Positions 44,501 to 55,862 of a stretch of 64,000 bases of DNA are shown piece after piece. The notes beneath the pieces are model-generated. The model did no database searches, had not been told where the DNA came from, and saw nothing but the letters and a program-made list of their open reading frames with translations. The stretch is from Armillaria gallica (taxonomy: Eukaryota; Basidiomycota; Agaricomycetes; Agaricales; Physalacriaceae). The first letter of the stretch is position 1. Each line of letters opens with the position of its first letter. The stretch is from positions 751,501-815,500 of the forward strand of contig JBANDB010000019.1 in the NCBI GenBank assembly GCA_037576215.1. The letters are read 5' to 3'. Both the position numbers and the translations under genes were made by a program.

Positions 44501-47500
44501 GTTGCAATGCACCAGACAGGGCCATAGTTCTCCTCAGCCACTTCCTTCCAACATGTCAGAAGCTTGCCAACAAGGCTGCCAAACTCCTTCCAAGTTTCCG
44601 CCTTACATGTCAGTGATATCAAGGTGGGCAGTGGATGAAAGTTGTGTTCGCGATATGGCCCAAAAACCGCAACCGTTGCTTCTTTGCCATAATGGCATGT
44701 TAGATTGGGACCATGAACAACCTCTCTCACTGCTAAGATATTGTCAAAGTTTCCCATGGTAAGGTCAAGAGGAGAGGAATGTTCCCGATGATGGGCCTAA
44801 GACTTCTGTGGCAACGGCAACACCAACTTGGAATGAGCTTGGTTAATTAACGTAGTAGCATGGCAATCAAGGCGATTGTGTGTGTGAGTGGTTTGGGGCA
44901 CCTCCGTGCAGTAGAACAATTCCTCTATACGCAAGAATACACTGCGACTTTAAGTCTGCGAAGTAGTACTGCTTGGTAGTCGAGTACTAAATGCTATGGC
45001 TTCAAGCTGGTAGGGATCTCTCGAAATGAGAGAGAATGAAAATGGGTATGACGTGAATACCATGAATCCATATGAGAAAACGTGCTGTGAGACTAGAAAA
45101 CGTCGCTCAACAGTAACCGGAGCGGGGTGAACGATGGAGAATAGACTAAACGGTCAGCTATAGTCTATGGGTGAGCAAGGCAATGAGAAAACGGCGTGGG
45201 GACTGTGAGTGGCGAAATAAATGTGGAACGAGGTGCTGAGGGTGGACTGGTGAGAGAAAATGTGGAACTACGAAAACTAGTGGCGATACTGGTCCTATAC
45301 AATGTGATGGTGCTGAGTCGATGTCAAAACTTGTCTGGTACTGAAACAATCCTATCCTATGTCAAACTAACCTTCAAGTCCACTCGGGGGACTGATCCTA
45401 TATGAAAACTGGCTGAAACTGATCCTAAGTCTGCTCTGAGACTACCCAAGTGGGCAATGATAACAATGGCAAAAGTGAAACTGTAAAAACTCCAATGGTG
45501 CGAAAGTGAAATGATGATGGCCTATAAAAGATAACAGGGGCAAGGTATAGTGTGGTGATCATATATTGGCACAGTATGAGCATGCACCAATAGTGTTAAG
45601 AGTGAAGAGCATGTAGCGAAGGACTCTTCACAGTTAAAACCGTGAGATAACTCTGGTGAGCTCAAGAGTCGACGTGTGATCAAGAATATGCTGGTGCAAA
45701 CGGTATATTGCCGTAGAATGGTGAATAAATGTTGTTTACTGGTGATAGACTAGAGCGTGACGATAATTGACATAGTCTGGGGTCAACTAGAGATGAACTG
45801 CCTTGTAACTACGTTTTCTAGTTAGTTTTTATACTACAAGTACGAATTTATAAATAGAGTAAATATGCGAGACTTAGTAAGGCTGTAAGGCCTTGGCTTT
45901 GTAAAAATTGGAGGAAACATATGGTACTTCGTCTTCTAAAGTAACAGCAACTCATTGACGTTGCCGTGTATGGATGTGAACTGTATGGTTTTGCTTGAGC
46001 GATGCACGGATCGTTAGGTGCTGTTTAGCTGCGGATTACTGAGTGATAGTCGTTGTACTGAGGAATACATGTGGGGCAACGTTTTCTTGAGGCCTTGGCG
46101 AAGTAACAGCCTTAGTAAACATGGTCTGTAGTTGCCATAGCTGCAATTGCCATAGCTGGGAGGGTACTCATGCCAATCATGTCATTTTCATTAAGTGATC
46201 AATGAGCGCGTCAACTAGGTGCTTCTGAGTGATGCATCAATTCCGTATCGGGATGATTGTCGATTGAAGGTGCCTTGCCGTGATGAAGTACAGCAATTAT
46301 GATGCATGGCAAGATGGGATGGATAACAAAGCACGTAAGGAGTGGTTGCCATAGGATGAAAGTGGTATCAGTGGGTGTGCAATCATTGGTTTGCTGAAAG
46401 TCCGTTGAAGGGACAGTAGCATTAATTAGCAGGCAAAATCCGCAAATTCTGAGCATACAGAGCCTGGAGGCTCATCACCGACACAGACCAACCATCTGAT
46501 CAGTCTTTTGTAAATGGTGCATACATGGGGTGACAGCAATACCATTGATCATCAGACACCACCCAACCTTTTTGACTGGTGCATCTGGGGTGGGAAAGCA
46601 AGCATGAATGTTGGAGATGATTTCTTGGATGCCTGGTGTAGATGGTGAAGGTAATATAGCTGGGGTCTTGGCAATACAATTGACAGAAGATATTGAGGGT
46701 AGACCCATGGCACAGGCCACAGCAAACAAGCACTTCCAACTGCCAAGACACCGAATCAGAAAAGCGAGATCACGATCTACTTGTTCAAATCCTCAGGCAT
46801 GATACACATCCATGATTGCACTCTCAATGCAGGTAAGAATCACTTTGACACTGACATTCTGTTTCAAGCAGCGAGCAATGAGATGGCATAAGCGTTTGAC
46901 ATTGTGAGTGGCCAAGGCCATCACAAGGCGCTTGTAATCATCAAGGTGATGATATGCCATACCAAGTCGTCTGACAGTTCTGGCCAACTAAGAGAAAAAG
47001 TGTGTCAGTGTCAGTAGGATCACTGAGAAGTATAAAATAGTCACCTGGTTATGCAGCTCACCAAGCCGTTCTGATTTGAATTCCAATGTAGCCAGAAATT
47101 GAACAAAGTTCAGATACTTGTAGTTCATATGACTGATATTGGTGCTTTGCGCACACAGACTGGCTTTAGCGATGACACGAGCAAAGGGGCATGTCTGACA
47201 AGCCTCACAAGGCTGATTCCCATATGATGCAATACCTGTACAGTTAATGAAAGTGACAGAAATTGTAGCTTCATCACAGCTTTTGCCAGCGACTGGTTTA
47301 GGATATTGGATCCTGGCCAGATAAAATGGAAGTTGTCTGCTGGGATCGTGGAACAGCTGCCATGGGAAAGTAATGAAGATACATCCACCTCTCCAAGGCA
47401 TAGTGATACCTGGACAAGGATTGCGCCCAGTGGCCAATGACTTTTTGGTGACCAAGGTCTTGGTTCCCAAATTAGCCATGCTGTCATCGCATGCATGGCC

Positions 47501-48392
47501 ATCAGTGGTAGTGAACTCTATGTGATGTCGCTCTTCTGCTTCAACTGGTGCCAATGATGAGTGATGATACACCTCTATAGGTGAGGGTGACTGAGAGAAT
47601 AAAGGGGAGGAAGAAAAAATGGGAGAAGAAGGTGGTAGTATGAATGGTGGTGTTGGTGTTGGTGTCGAAAAAATATGTGAAGAACATGGTATCTTGTATG
47701 TGGGTAGCTCCAGTGCATAGGGTTGTAGCCATGCATACAGTGCATCACTATCTAGATCGGATCTGCTGGGAGACAAGGAGGGTGTGGGATAGGTGAAAGA
47801 GGTTTGATCTGTTGGCTTGGGTGTCTTCAATGTGAAGGAAGTCTAGCATGATGGGAATAAATCCTGTGGGCTGTTGGGATGTGTAGGGACAGGTATTGGT
47901 GTTGTACCCATTTTGAGTGTGTTTTCAGGACCATGGACCACCACTTCTGGGTTGATGTCTGGCGCAGAACTGCAATCTGGAGCTGTTGACAAGTGCACAC
48001 CTATTCCATGCTATGCTAGGTGAGTACCCCTAGATGCTTAATTGAGATGGGGAGTGACTTACTGCTTGTGTGAACACTGGTACAGTGTCATGGGATTGTC
48101 CTTGAGAAGACAGCAATTCAGGTCCCAGCTTCTCACACAATTGATCAAAGGTGAGATCATGTGAAATACCCACATCTTCAGTAAGATAGGCAAGAAAGGC
48201 CTCTGTCCCAGAGAAGGCATCATAAAAGTCGTCAACACTGTCATAAGAACCATTTTGTGATGGGCTACCGGTGTGGCCTGATGTTGTTGATCCATCAGAG
48301 CCATCAGTGAAAGTCCTGAAAGTGGACAGCTCATCAATCAGTTGGGTGTCTGTTAGATTAGGGAGTTGATTAATGTAGAAATCAGAGTCCAT
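41587..48392 (-). pseudogene. Large protein of an unnamed multi-copy Agaricomycete family (zinc-finger C-terminus), broken
   Basis: Blocks run in order on the minus strand: an acidic/Ser-rich start (48392-48030), ITMPWRGGCIFITFPWQLFH (about 47400), YKRLVMALATHNVKRLCHL (46900), DLAFLIRCLGSWKCLF (46770), GLCR (46482) // REHSSPLDLTMG (44787), KEATVAVFGPYREHNFHPLP, VWCIATDADSTFH, KHTIK-RIATLIRSKDG (rebuilt by a 49-nt intron at about 44326-44278), VDHINP (43600) and Cys/His motifs at the end (CYQC, CGFCGRSACG, CTLC). I know this layout as a repeat-encoded Agaricomycete family of unknown function. Breaks: TGA 46795-46793 (expected Arg), TAG near 47845, a frameshift near 43700, and the 1.69-kb insertion at 44789-46477. 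Confidence 0.6.
44785..46481. mobile_element. 1.69-kb TIR element inserted in the multi-copy-family gene, with CCGA duplication
   Basis: The interrupted gene reads GLC-R up to 46478 and REH onward from 44788; removing 44789-46477 plus one CCGA restores the family's GLCREH motif. The insert begins TGATGGGCCT and ends, inverted, TGATGAGCCT, with further partial match to about 20 bp, so it has imperfect terminal inverted repeats. CCGA occurs at both junctions (44785-44788 and 46478-46481). The interior (CpG-moderate, AT-balanced) has no transposase frame, so it is non-autonomous. A 4-bp non-TTAA duplication does not identify a superfamily by itself. Confidence 0.75.
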
Positions 48393-48845
48393 GATGTGTC
48401 ACAAAACCAGCTGGCACATGCCAGGAGAGAAAGAGGCTGTCAGCAAAGCACGTTCAAAGCAAGGGCTGTGACATGAGGCAGGGGCCTTCCTTAATGGGAA
48501 TTTGTCAGACCATTCTTGCCAAACATGAGCCCAAAAATACTACCTAACTGCATTGACATATATCCTCATCCCTGATGCGTCAAATAGCATACAAGTGTGT
48601 GTTTAATATGTCATATCTCTCATTGGAAGGAAGACTGGAGGACAGACTCATCTCTATTCATAAGATATTAGTCTAAGGTAGAAAAGCTGAAGTGGCTGTG
48701 TTTTCCGGGACCCCGGAGACTAGCCACCCACCCCACCACCACCCTGTTGAATTCACTAATTAGATTTCTGGACACCCCTTGATCCTGGGTCTCCAAGTTC
48801 TCTGCCACTGAAGTCGACAAGTCAGATATCAATGAGGTCATCGTT

Positions 48846-49136
48846 GTGGATACTTCAGCATTGAAGCCTCCCCGTAAGCACCAAATTGTCCCATTGCCAA
48901 AAGCTTCTGCCACTGCTCCATATTCGAAGTCATCTGCCACCATCTCTCACTCTACTGGTGACAAGATCCCACTTCGCAACACCAAGTTCTTTCAACACTG
49001 GTCGTCCTCCAAGTGTGCTCCCCTAGATTCGGAGGCTGAGGCCATGCCTCACTCTTCTATTATTGAGGCTGTTGTGATGGAGTTTGGGCCTTCTATTGTC
49101 CCTGATCATGTTGAGCATTATGTCAAGAGAGCATGA
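48846..49136 (+). CDS. Possible short Ser/Pro-rich coding fragment
   Basis: A 96-codon frame with biased Ser/Lys/Pro content (KPPRKHQIVPLPKASATAPY) ends in TGA. No motif or splice partner was found. It might be an N-terminal exon of a dead plus-strand gene. Confidence 0.2.
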   Translation: MDTSALKPPRKHQIVPLPKASATAPYSKSSATISHSTGDKIPLRNTKFFQHWSSSKCAPLDSEAEAMPHSSIIEAVVMEFGPSIVPDHVEHYVKRA

Positions 49137-49799
49137 ACTAGCGAGTCAGAGTCAGAGTAAGGGTGCTTAAGCATAACTTGGGTGGGAGCCTTTTCTCTTG
49201 ATGAGAGTCAGACGTGCAGCATCCTGAATTTGGACCTTACAGATCTTATATACATATTGAACTTGAATTTTCTTGTAGCATTATCACAGCCATCATGCCA
49301 GACTTTCTCAGTAGCTACATTCCCATGTCCCCTTTCTGTAGTATCGCAGCCCTCCTGCCACAGTTTTCAACATCCCCCCTATAATAAAATATTTAAGTCA
49401 TCAAATCAATTACCACCATGTTAACCCTTCTCTGTGTGCGAACTTGTAAGACTTTTATGTCTCTGGCCACACCCAGACTCCTTCCCATATTCTCCTTAAT
49501 GGGGGGTTATAAAAGCTGCTTTGCAGCTATTTTTTAATCTAGTCATCACCCAGTCCACTGTACACCCACCATTGTTCCTTTGTACATTGCTCAGTAAGAG
49601 TCCTATGCTATTTATAGAATGTACTCACTTCCTGCATTCACAGGATATTGTGTTTCTGTGGACATGACTGTTGTGATAAGGAAGAGATCAACCATGGGAA
49701 TGTAATTTATTTTCTTATGTGCAAACAACTGTTGTCAATTCATCGGTCCTACAATGTTTTCTACCAACTTGATCTCTTATACTACAATGTCTAACTGAG

Positions 49800-50280
49800 A
49801 GTACTGGTGCCTTATGTGTGCAGTGATCCATCACATGCTGAGAAAGCTTATCTATCATCATTGCTTAAAACAATACATGTCTATGGAAGCGTTGACATTG
49901 CTCACAGCCATATTTAGTCATGCAAATTTGCATGTAAACATTTCAAACTACCATTCACTCCCTTCATGCCTAATTTTGTGCATGAAGGAAATATGCATTG
50001 GCGCTGGAAATGCTTCAATATACCATTTCAGTCAAGTCGGAAACAGAAATCTCTCTGCCAAAATCTGATTTCTGGGAGATTGAAATGTGTCTGAAGAAAC
50101 TTCTCCAGATTGGTAAACCATTTCCACTTGATTTCCTTTTACCTGATATCATTGTAGGCCAGGAAGTGTTTCTTGATGGCTCTAACTATCTTTGCTCTCG
50201 TGATCTTGAGGCATCATTCTCAATGCTCTGCTTAGTCATTATACTCTATTTTTAGAGCATTGAGTCAGGCCTTCTGCTAT
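49800..50280. repeat. Dispersed repeat, module 2, inverted partial copy
   Basis: Inverted relative to 29515-30240. The clearest run is TTCTCAATGCTCTGCTTAGT at 50217-50236, which appears in reverse complement at about 29701-29735. The translated frame 49814-50068 resembles the decayed minus frame at 29747-29953 (shared STEALT/SMEALT-like core), supporting a common coding ancestor. Confidence 0.55.
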
Positions 50281-51839
50281 ACTTTACTTGATAAAATTAA
50301 AACAAAACTGGCATCATTACAGTGATCACTGTATATTGTGAAGATGAGAGTGACGCAGATCAAGTCAGTGTTTTACAGGTCACATGACAGTTGCCAAAGT
50401 CATCACTGTTGCATAGTCATCACTGTCACAGTCAGTAAATGACTGTGACTTTCCCCTTGCCAGTGCGACCTGGCCTTCCCATGAACCGGAAGGTCAGCAA
50501 AACCATGACAAAGCAGTCAGGGTCAGAGACAACAAAGTTAGTCAAAAACAATGTCATATGTGGCTTTATAGCCACAGAGACTCGGTCAAGATCATTTGCA
50601 TGACTGGCAACTGTCGCCCTGAAGTTTTGCAATTGGCAACCATGACTTTGGCCTAAGGTCAGGTGACCATACAACACTGGATCAAGTTCTGGCTATGAAT
50701 TGTTCAACAGTTACTTTTGGGGTGTGTAAAGACTGCTTGCATAGCTTTATCTCTTTCTATCCTCTACTAGTTCTGGTTTCTTATTGTAACTATAAAGTAC
50801 ATATCAAACATTGACTGCCCTTGAAGTGAATACTTTCAAACTCAGGGCACATCATCCACGAAAGCCCACATTATGAAAGCACAACTAGCAATACTGTGAC
50901 ACCTATCAAGACCCTTACAAATGCCAGACATCCTCAGCACCAAAGAATGAATCGCAGTGCTGGCAAGTTTATTGTGGACTCCGACATGTTTACTTATTCA
51001 GGGATATGGGGCCACAGATTAGCACCAGAAATAAGGGAGGAAGAGAAAGATGAGGCACCAATACCTAGTCTCTCCTATACAGACAGACAATACACACCTG
51101 TTGAAAAAGGGAGGGATGGTGTGTATGTAGTCTGTTGTCCAAGTCGATCGAGTTATGGACAACTGACCTGATTATGTAATTTGAAAAAAGTGGCCTCAAT
51201 GCGTCTTTAATTCCATGCGCTTCTCTCTCATTCAATGTGTTTCAAGCGTCACTTACTTTAGCACTTATTATGTTTCACTCATGGCATCTAATGCAAACAT
51301 AAACAATCACACAATGGCCAAACTCACTATGCATGTCATAACACCATATGACTATAGTGACAATCTCAGTACTCTCTCCTCTCAAATCCAACAGGCGAGT
51401 CCTGATCAGCATGTATGCCAAGGTGAGCCAGAATTGAAGCTGTAAAATATGCTGATTTTCCATCAATGGTATCTGTGCAAAATGGAGGTTGTTGCCACCA
51501 AGGATATGCCATGATCATGACAAAAATCCTTCCACTGGGGAATACAATGCTAGCCTTGAGGTGTCGTCCATGTATAGGAGATATAATGTCAATATATTGA
51601 GCACATTGCTGGGCATTGACAAAGGATAAAGCCAAGCCGGCATCTTTGTGCATGTGACATAATTGCCAGATTATGTCAAAATTTGTAATAGACCTGATCA
51701 TCCATAAATACCCACTAGATCAAAAAAAAAACATACAAACTGCCCTGGCAAAACACCAATATAAAGCAATTAACTGTACACAGGTGCAAGAATACAAGTG
51801 AAGTACGTTACTATGCAGCTCACCTGGAGAAACCATACG

Positions 51840-52190
51840 CAAGAGAGGAGAGAACAAGAGAGAAGGAACCTCCACAGCATCTTAATAGCCAGTGTACTTG
51901 GAAATGGGGAGTTTTATGTTTTTTTCAAAAGTAAATAAAATAAAAAACAGTCAAATATGACCAAAGGTTGGTTCCTTATAAAGATATGCACAAAATACCC
52001 ATATAAATGGGGCAAGCATGACAAGGGTCCTGGATATGACCCTACTGTACTATAATGAGGGCCATCAGTAGTGTCCACATGGGACTGTCATCCCCAATGG
52101 CCAAAAGTACCTGAAAACAAGCATTGGACTTGATGATTAGCTTAGTCAGTGGATTCTATATTTAGAGTATCAAAATCAATGATGATGATG
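51840..52190. repeat. Dispersed repeat, module 1, copy c
   Basis: Matches 30700-31100, including ATATGACCAAAGGTTGGTTC and ATAATGAGGGCCATCAGTAG. The match breaks off near 52190, exactly where the CpG-containing segment at 52197 begins. Confidence 0.7.
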
Positions 52191-52196
52191 TGGCGC

Positions 52197-52500
52197 TACT
52201 GTATGTGAGTGTACAGTAGGAACCATAATGTGTAACATAGGTACCGCTTCATAGCTTATTTCGCCTCCTGTAATGCATAACGGTCGACCTGTTGCCCCTT
52301 TTTTTTGTTATGCTATAGAAAATCATTGAAAAAATCATCAAAAAATACCATCAAATTTCAAGTACAAGCTCTTTCAATATCAATGGTAATTCTAAATGCT
52401 TACAGCAGAGTAGCATTGCGAATATCTTAAAACAATACAACGATTACCTTGGTGCCCTTGCTTTATCAAGGAACCGTAATGCGTAACTCGGAGGCCATTT
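52197..52500. repeat. Small insert with internal direct repeat, interrupting module 1 copy c
   Basis: It starts with the inverted repeat CTACTGTA-N8-TACAGTAG (52197-52220). Near the left end is AACCATAATGTGTAACATAG and near 52480 AACCGTAATGCGTAACTCGG, direct repeats differing mainly by CpG decay. The right boundary is uncertain. Probably a MITE or other short element. Confidence 0.45.
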
Positions 52501-53487
52501 CTGAAATTCCTTAAATCTTCGCCATAATGCTCAATCTGGTGTTTCTACTCTACACTCACGTATGTATGTGTATCTTGCACTTTGTAATGTATTTGGAGTC
52601 AGGAGAGTGCTCAGCATGATGTACAATGCTACACTGGCCGGTGAAGCACCAAAATCAAAGCATCCTTGGAGTTGCCTTACAAGGCAGATGATTGGAGCCA
52701 GGACAATAGAGGCATCCTTATCAAGTGTACATTCCCTGCCAAAATAATTGCATTGGGGTAAGGTCTACCCATATCCAGCCTGAAATAGGTCACATCATGC
52801 ACGATAAACCAAATCAGGTATGTTATTAAGTCTAGAAATATCAAGGCATAATTCATTTTCAGCCCTTTTACTTTAATCCACCATACAGACCAACAGTGCT
52901 GAGACATATATCTACACTCAATATGTTCTCTTCAGGGAAAGTCTGAGCACATGGTAGTTCACAGCCAAGCAATGGTCTGCTGAGGACTTTGGCATTTGTC
53001 CCATTGCCTGTTATAACAGCAGATGTGTTCAATGGTCAACTGCTCTCATGCTTGATCTGATAATGTGTGGTAGGGCAACCACAGAGATTAAGGAAGCACA
53101 AGCATGTGGTTAGTACCATGCCAGATGACCAGGACAGTATGGTCCAATCAAGTTCTTTAGCTCGTGCTAGTGTGCTCCTCATGTTTCTCTTTTGTTGACT
53201 TCTTCTGATGTCCTTTTGTAGCTGAAAGCAAATGTGCAAAGTTCTCAAAGGCCACACAGAACATAGATCCTCCACATGGATACCATATTGTCTATGACGT
53301 TGATGAAGATTGTAATGTGCTTGTTTGTACCAATGGGGACTAGTAGCCTATAGTTGTGCCTAGTATTTTGAGTGCGGCAAGCACTGCTATATATGACTCC
53401 TATTTAAAGACTTCAGCTTCATCTCCTATTCTTTCAGTCTCAGTCTTACTACCATCACATCCTTAAGCTCCTTCACTATTGTCTAAT

Positions 53488-54687
53488 ATGCTCTCGAGTA
53501 CAGTATCTGATCTATCAAAAAGCGATGAGCTCTCTGGCTTATTCAAGGTGCTCACAACTAATGAATCGAGTGTCAGAGAGGTCCTCAATGATATGGTGAC
53601 TGTCCTAGAAGGAGACAGTCTAGAGCATGTGGGAGATGCAGATGAGAAGGAACTTATTATGGAAGAAAGCTCAGAGAATAGCGCAAATCATTCAGTTGAT
53701 GATGCTGTCATTATTGATAACATCCTGAATAACTCAAAGGGTGTGAAAGATGCAACAGACAAGTCTTACAGGACATATGTGTATTATCTTTCTGGCTAGA
53801 TGTTTCTTCTGATTCTCCTTGTTGAAGCATGATGAAAGCTCACAATAAGTTCTTACAAGAAAAAGGTCTTATCAAGCCTTCAGATAACATTTATGAGAGC
53901 AAACCAACTGAAAAGACCCCCTATTATGTTGCAGCATACGGTTCCTGGGGTGGCAGGATTACTCGTTGTGCTCTCCATGCAATTTACACAATTGCATTTT
54001 GCTGCCTCCTCCATTTTGATGAGGTTCTCAAGATACAGGCTCATGATATCACCTATCTGGATGCTACAACAATTTCAATTACATTACCATTTTGCAAAAC
54101 AAGTCAATAAGGTCATATGTGACTTCTCTTGCATATTTCCGTCTGCTCAAAATGAGTAATGCTTTCAGAGATTGAGCTGTTTATTCTGAAAGAAATGCCC
54201 TCAACTATGGCTCATTTGTGTCCAGTTCGAGCATTGGCAGAGTGGCTTGCAGAGGCCTGCATCAAGACAGGTTATCTATTTCAGAAGGTGGGCACTCATG
54301 ATCATGTTATTGCAACAAATGAGCCAATGGTATGTCTTAGTATCCATTCCACAATTCAAACTTAGCACATGGACTTTACAGACTTCTGATGCATTCTTGG
54401 ATTTGTTCTGACATAATCTATTAGATATTGGGCTAGATCCTTATGTTTACAGTACTCATTCATTTCGTCATGGTGGATGTCAGTGGCTTTCAGTGCATTT
54501 TCAGTGGGATCTACATCAAATATGTGAATGGGGTGGCTGGAGTGCTGAGTTCACTCATTTAACTATTGTCAAGTACCTTATCTCGTGGAAAGACACACCA
54601 ATGTTGCATCAAGATCAATTCTTTGACTTTTTCAGACCTCCGACAGTAAAGTGTCATTCTTGTGGATGATCATGCCACTGCGCATAG
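53488..54687 (+). pseudogene. Tyrosine recombinase of an Agaricomycete multi-copy family, catalytically dead
   Basis: Exon 1 ends SYRTY; a 47-nt intron (53781-53827) joins it to MMKAHNKFLQEKGLIKPSDN. The catalytic half follows: SWGGRITRCALHAIYTIAFC, CLLHFDEVLKIQ, HLCPVRALAEWL, an intron ending at 54381, HSFRHGGCQWLS (H-x-x-R box) and FTHLTIVKYLISW (catalytic Tyr region). Such enzymes cut and rejoin DNA through Tyr. The usual box I Arg (LLRFDE) is His (CAT 54012-54014), Arg of PFRK is Cys, Arg codons appear as TGA at 54409-54411 and 54667-54669, and about 110 residues seem missing before SWGGR. It resembles Crypton-like or captured recombinases. Confidence 0.68.
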
Positions 54688-54742
54688 AGAACACAATACT
54701 ATATTTCATGTATATAATATAATGTATATGGTGTATGCTTTA

Positions 54743-55862
54743 CTAATCATCTCCATTGCTCTCATCTGCATCAAAAACATCAATAATCCCATTAAGCTTC
54801 CTGTACGTCTTAGCAATAACCCATGGGCAGATCATCAGCTTGATGCAGCCTCCAGCTGTCTTGTAACAAAACATATGGTTCAAACTATCACCATACTCAC
54901 AGTGCGCCTTTTTCACCAAGCACTTGTTATCTGCTGCTTGCTTCTCACGAAGATGTTTCCCAATTGCCATAAATGACATCAGACTGCATGTATCATCCCT
55001 GAATTTGACCCAGAACTCTTCGGGACTCATTGACATGTAGATGGTCAGTACATACTTGATAAACTATCAGAGATAACGTATATGGAATGACAGACTCACA
55101 TATGTGCCATAAACTCCATTGGTTTTTGATACGAGACCACTGTGCTTTCACAGTCCCAGATCCTCCTTGGTAGACTGCCAGAAAAAGTTTGACCAGTATC
55201 AGAACACTGTTGATATACAGAGCATCGTGGCTAGGTGCCCAACGACATGAGTCATCATACCACATCTTCGCAAAGTGATCAATATTTTTAGCAGACCGAT
55301 ACAGTGGCGCAGCAGGTATGTCGACATTGGTGAAATGTAGCTCTCTTTGGCCACCACCCAGCTGAAGGACATAAACTGTTTGGGAGATGCTGGGAGGGTT
55401 GACCACATGAAGGTGGATAGGAACACCAGGCAGGACAGTAGAGTTGAATGGTGCTGTGGGGTTGACAATGGTTTTTGGCTGGTCATTGATATCCATGGTG
55501 GAGATGTCAGTGGCAGGAGAGAACAAAGGCTTGCCAGCAGTGCTACACGCAAAAGCAACAGCATTATCAGTAAAGGCAGCTGCTATATCAACTGGCAAGT
55601 CTATGCCTTGCACATACTCACAGAGCCCACAGGTGATGCTCTGCTGTATTTCATCATGGAGCATGTTGACAAGCTCAGGGCCCATGGTGTTGGGCTTTCT
55701 GTTACTCTGAATAGACATTAGCAGATGCTTCAACGTGCCCACAAAGTGGCTCACCATTTCTCCCAAGGATGGTAGCAAATCACAGACTCCGGTAGGAGCA
55801 AATGGCAAATGCTGAAATGTCTTGATGAAAGCCGTCTCGCTACGATACCTAGCAACAGCCAT
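54743..55862 (-). pseudogene. Protein of a second unnamed multi-copy Agaricomycete family
   Basis: A 289-codon frame (55862-54993) ends with KNIDHFAKMWYDDSCRWAPS, an altered xxY--VY (LAVYQGGSGTVKAQWSRIKN) and QWSLW. I know this layout (lDxLARMWDD-SP-W, then I-G--I-L-YW--VY, then QW--W) from a repeated Agaricomycete family of unknown function. A short intron near 55090-55030 (GTCTGT donor, AATGAG acceptor) would join HIC to DPEEFWVKFRDD and the C-terminal block ending at 54743. The frame is long and largely open, so this copy may be recent. The ATG at 55862 is only the first Met in the frame; a 5' exon may be missing. It converges with the recombinase pseudogene, 3' end to 3' end. Confidence 0.5.

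Larger units (their letters stand above)
49140..53460. other. CpG-poor repeat-rich region, no recognisable gene
   Basis: Contains repeat copies at 49800-50280 and 51840-52190 and the small element at 52197-52500. Frames at 50896-51171 (plus) and 51701-51366 (minus) have some protein-like composition without recognisable motifs. A short run near 53221-53340 (contains HGYHIVYDVDEDCNVLVC) may be a relic exon. Confidence 0.35.

Noticed and set aside
44787..46480. Reading the gap in the multi-copy gene as a long intron
   Set aside because: On the minus strand the segment could start GT but does not end in AG, is over 30 times longer than the introns seen here, and has inverted ends with a CCGA duplication.
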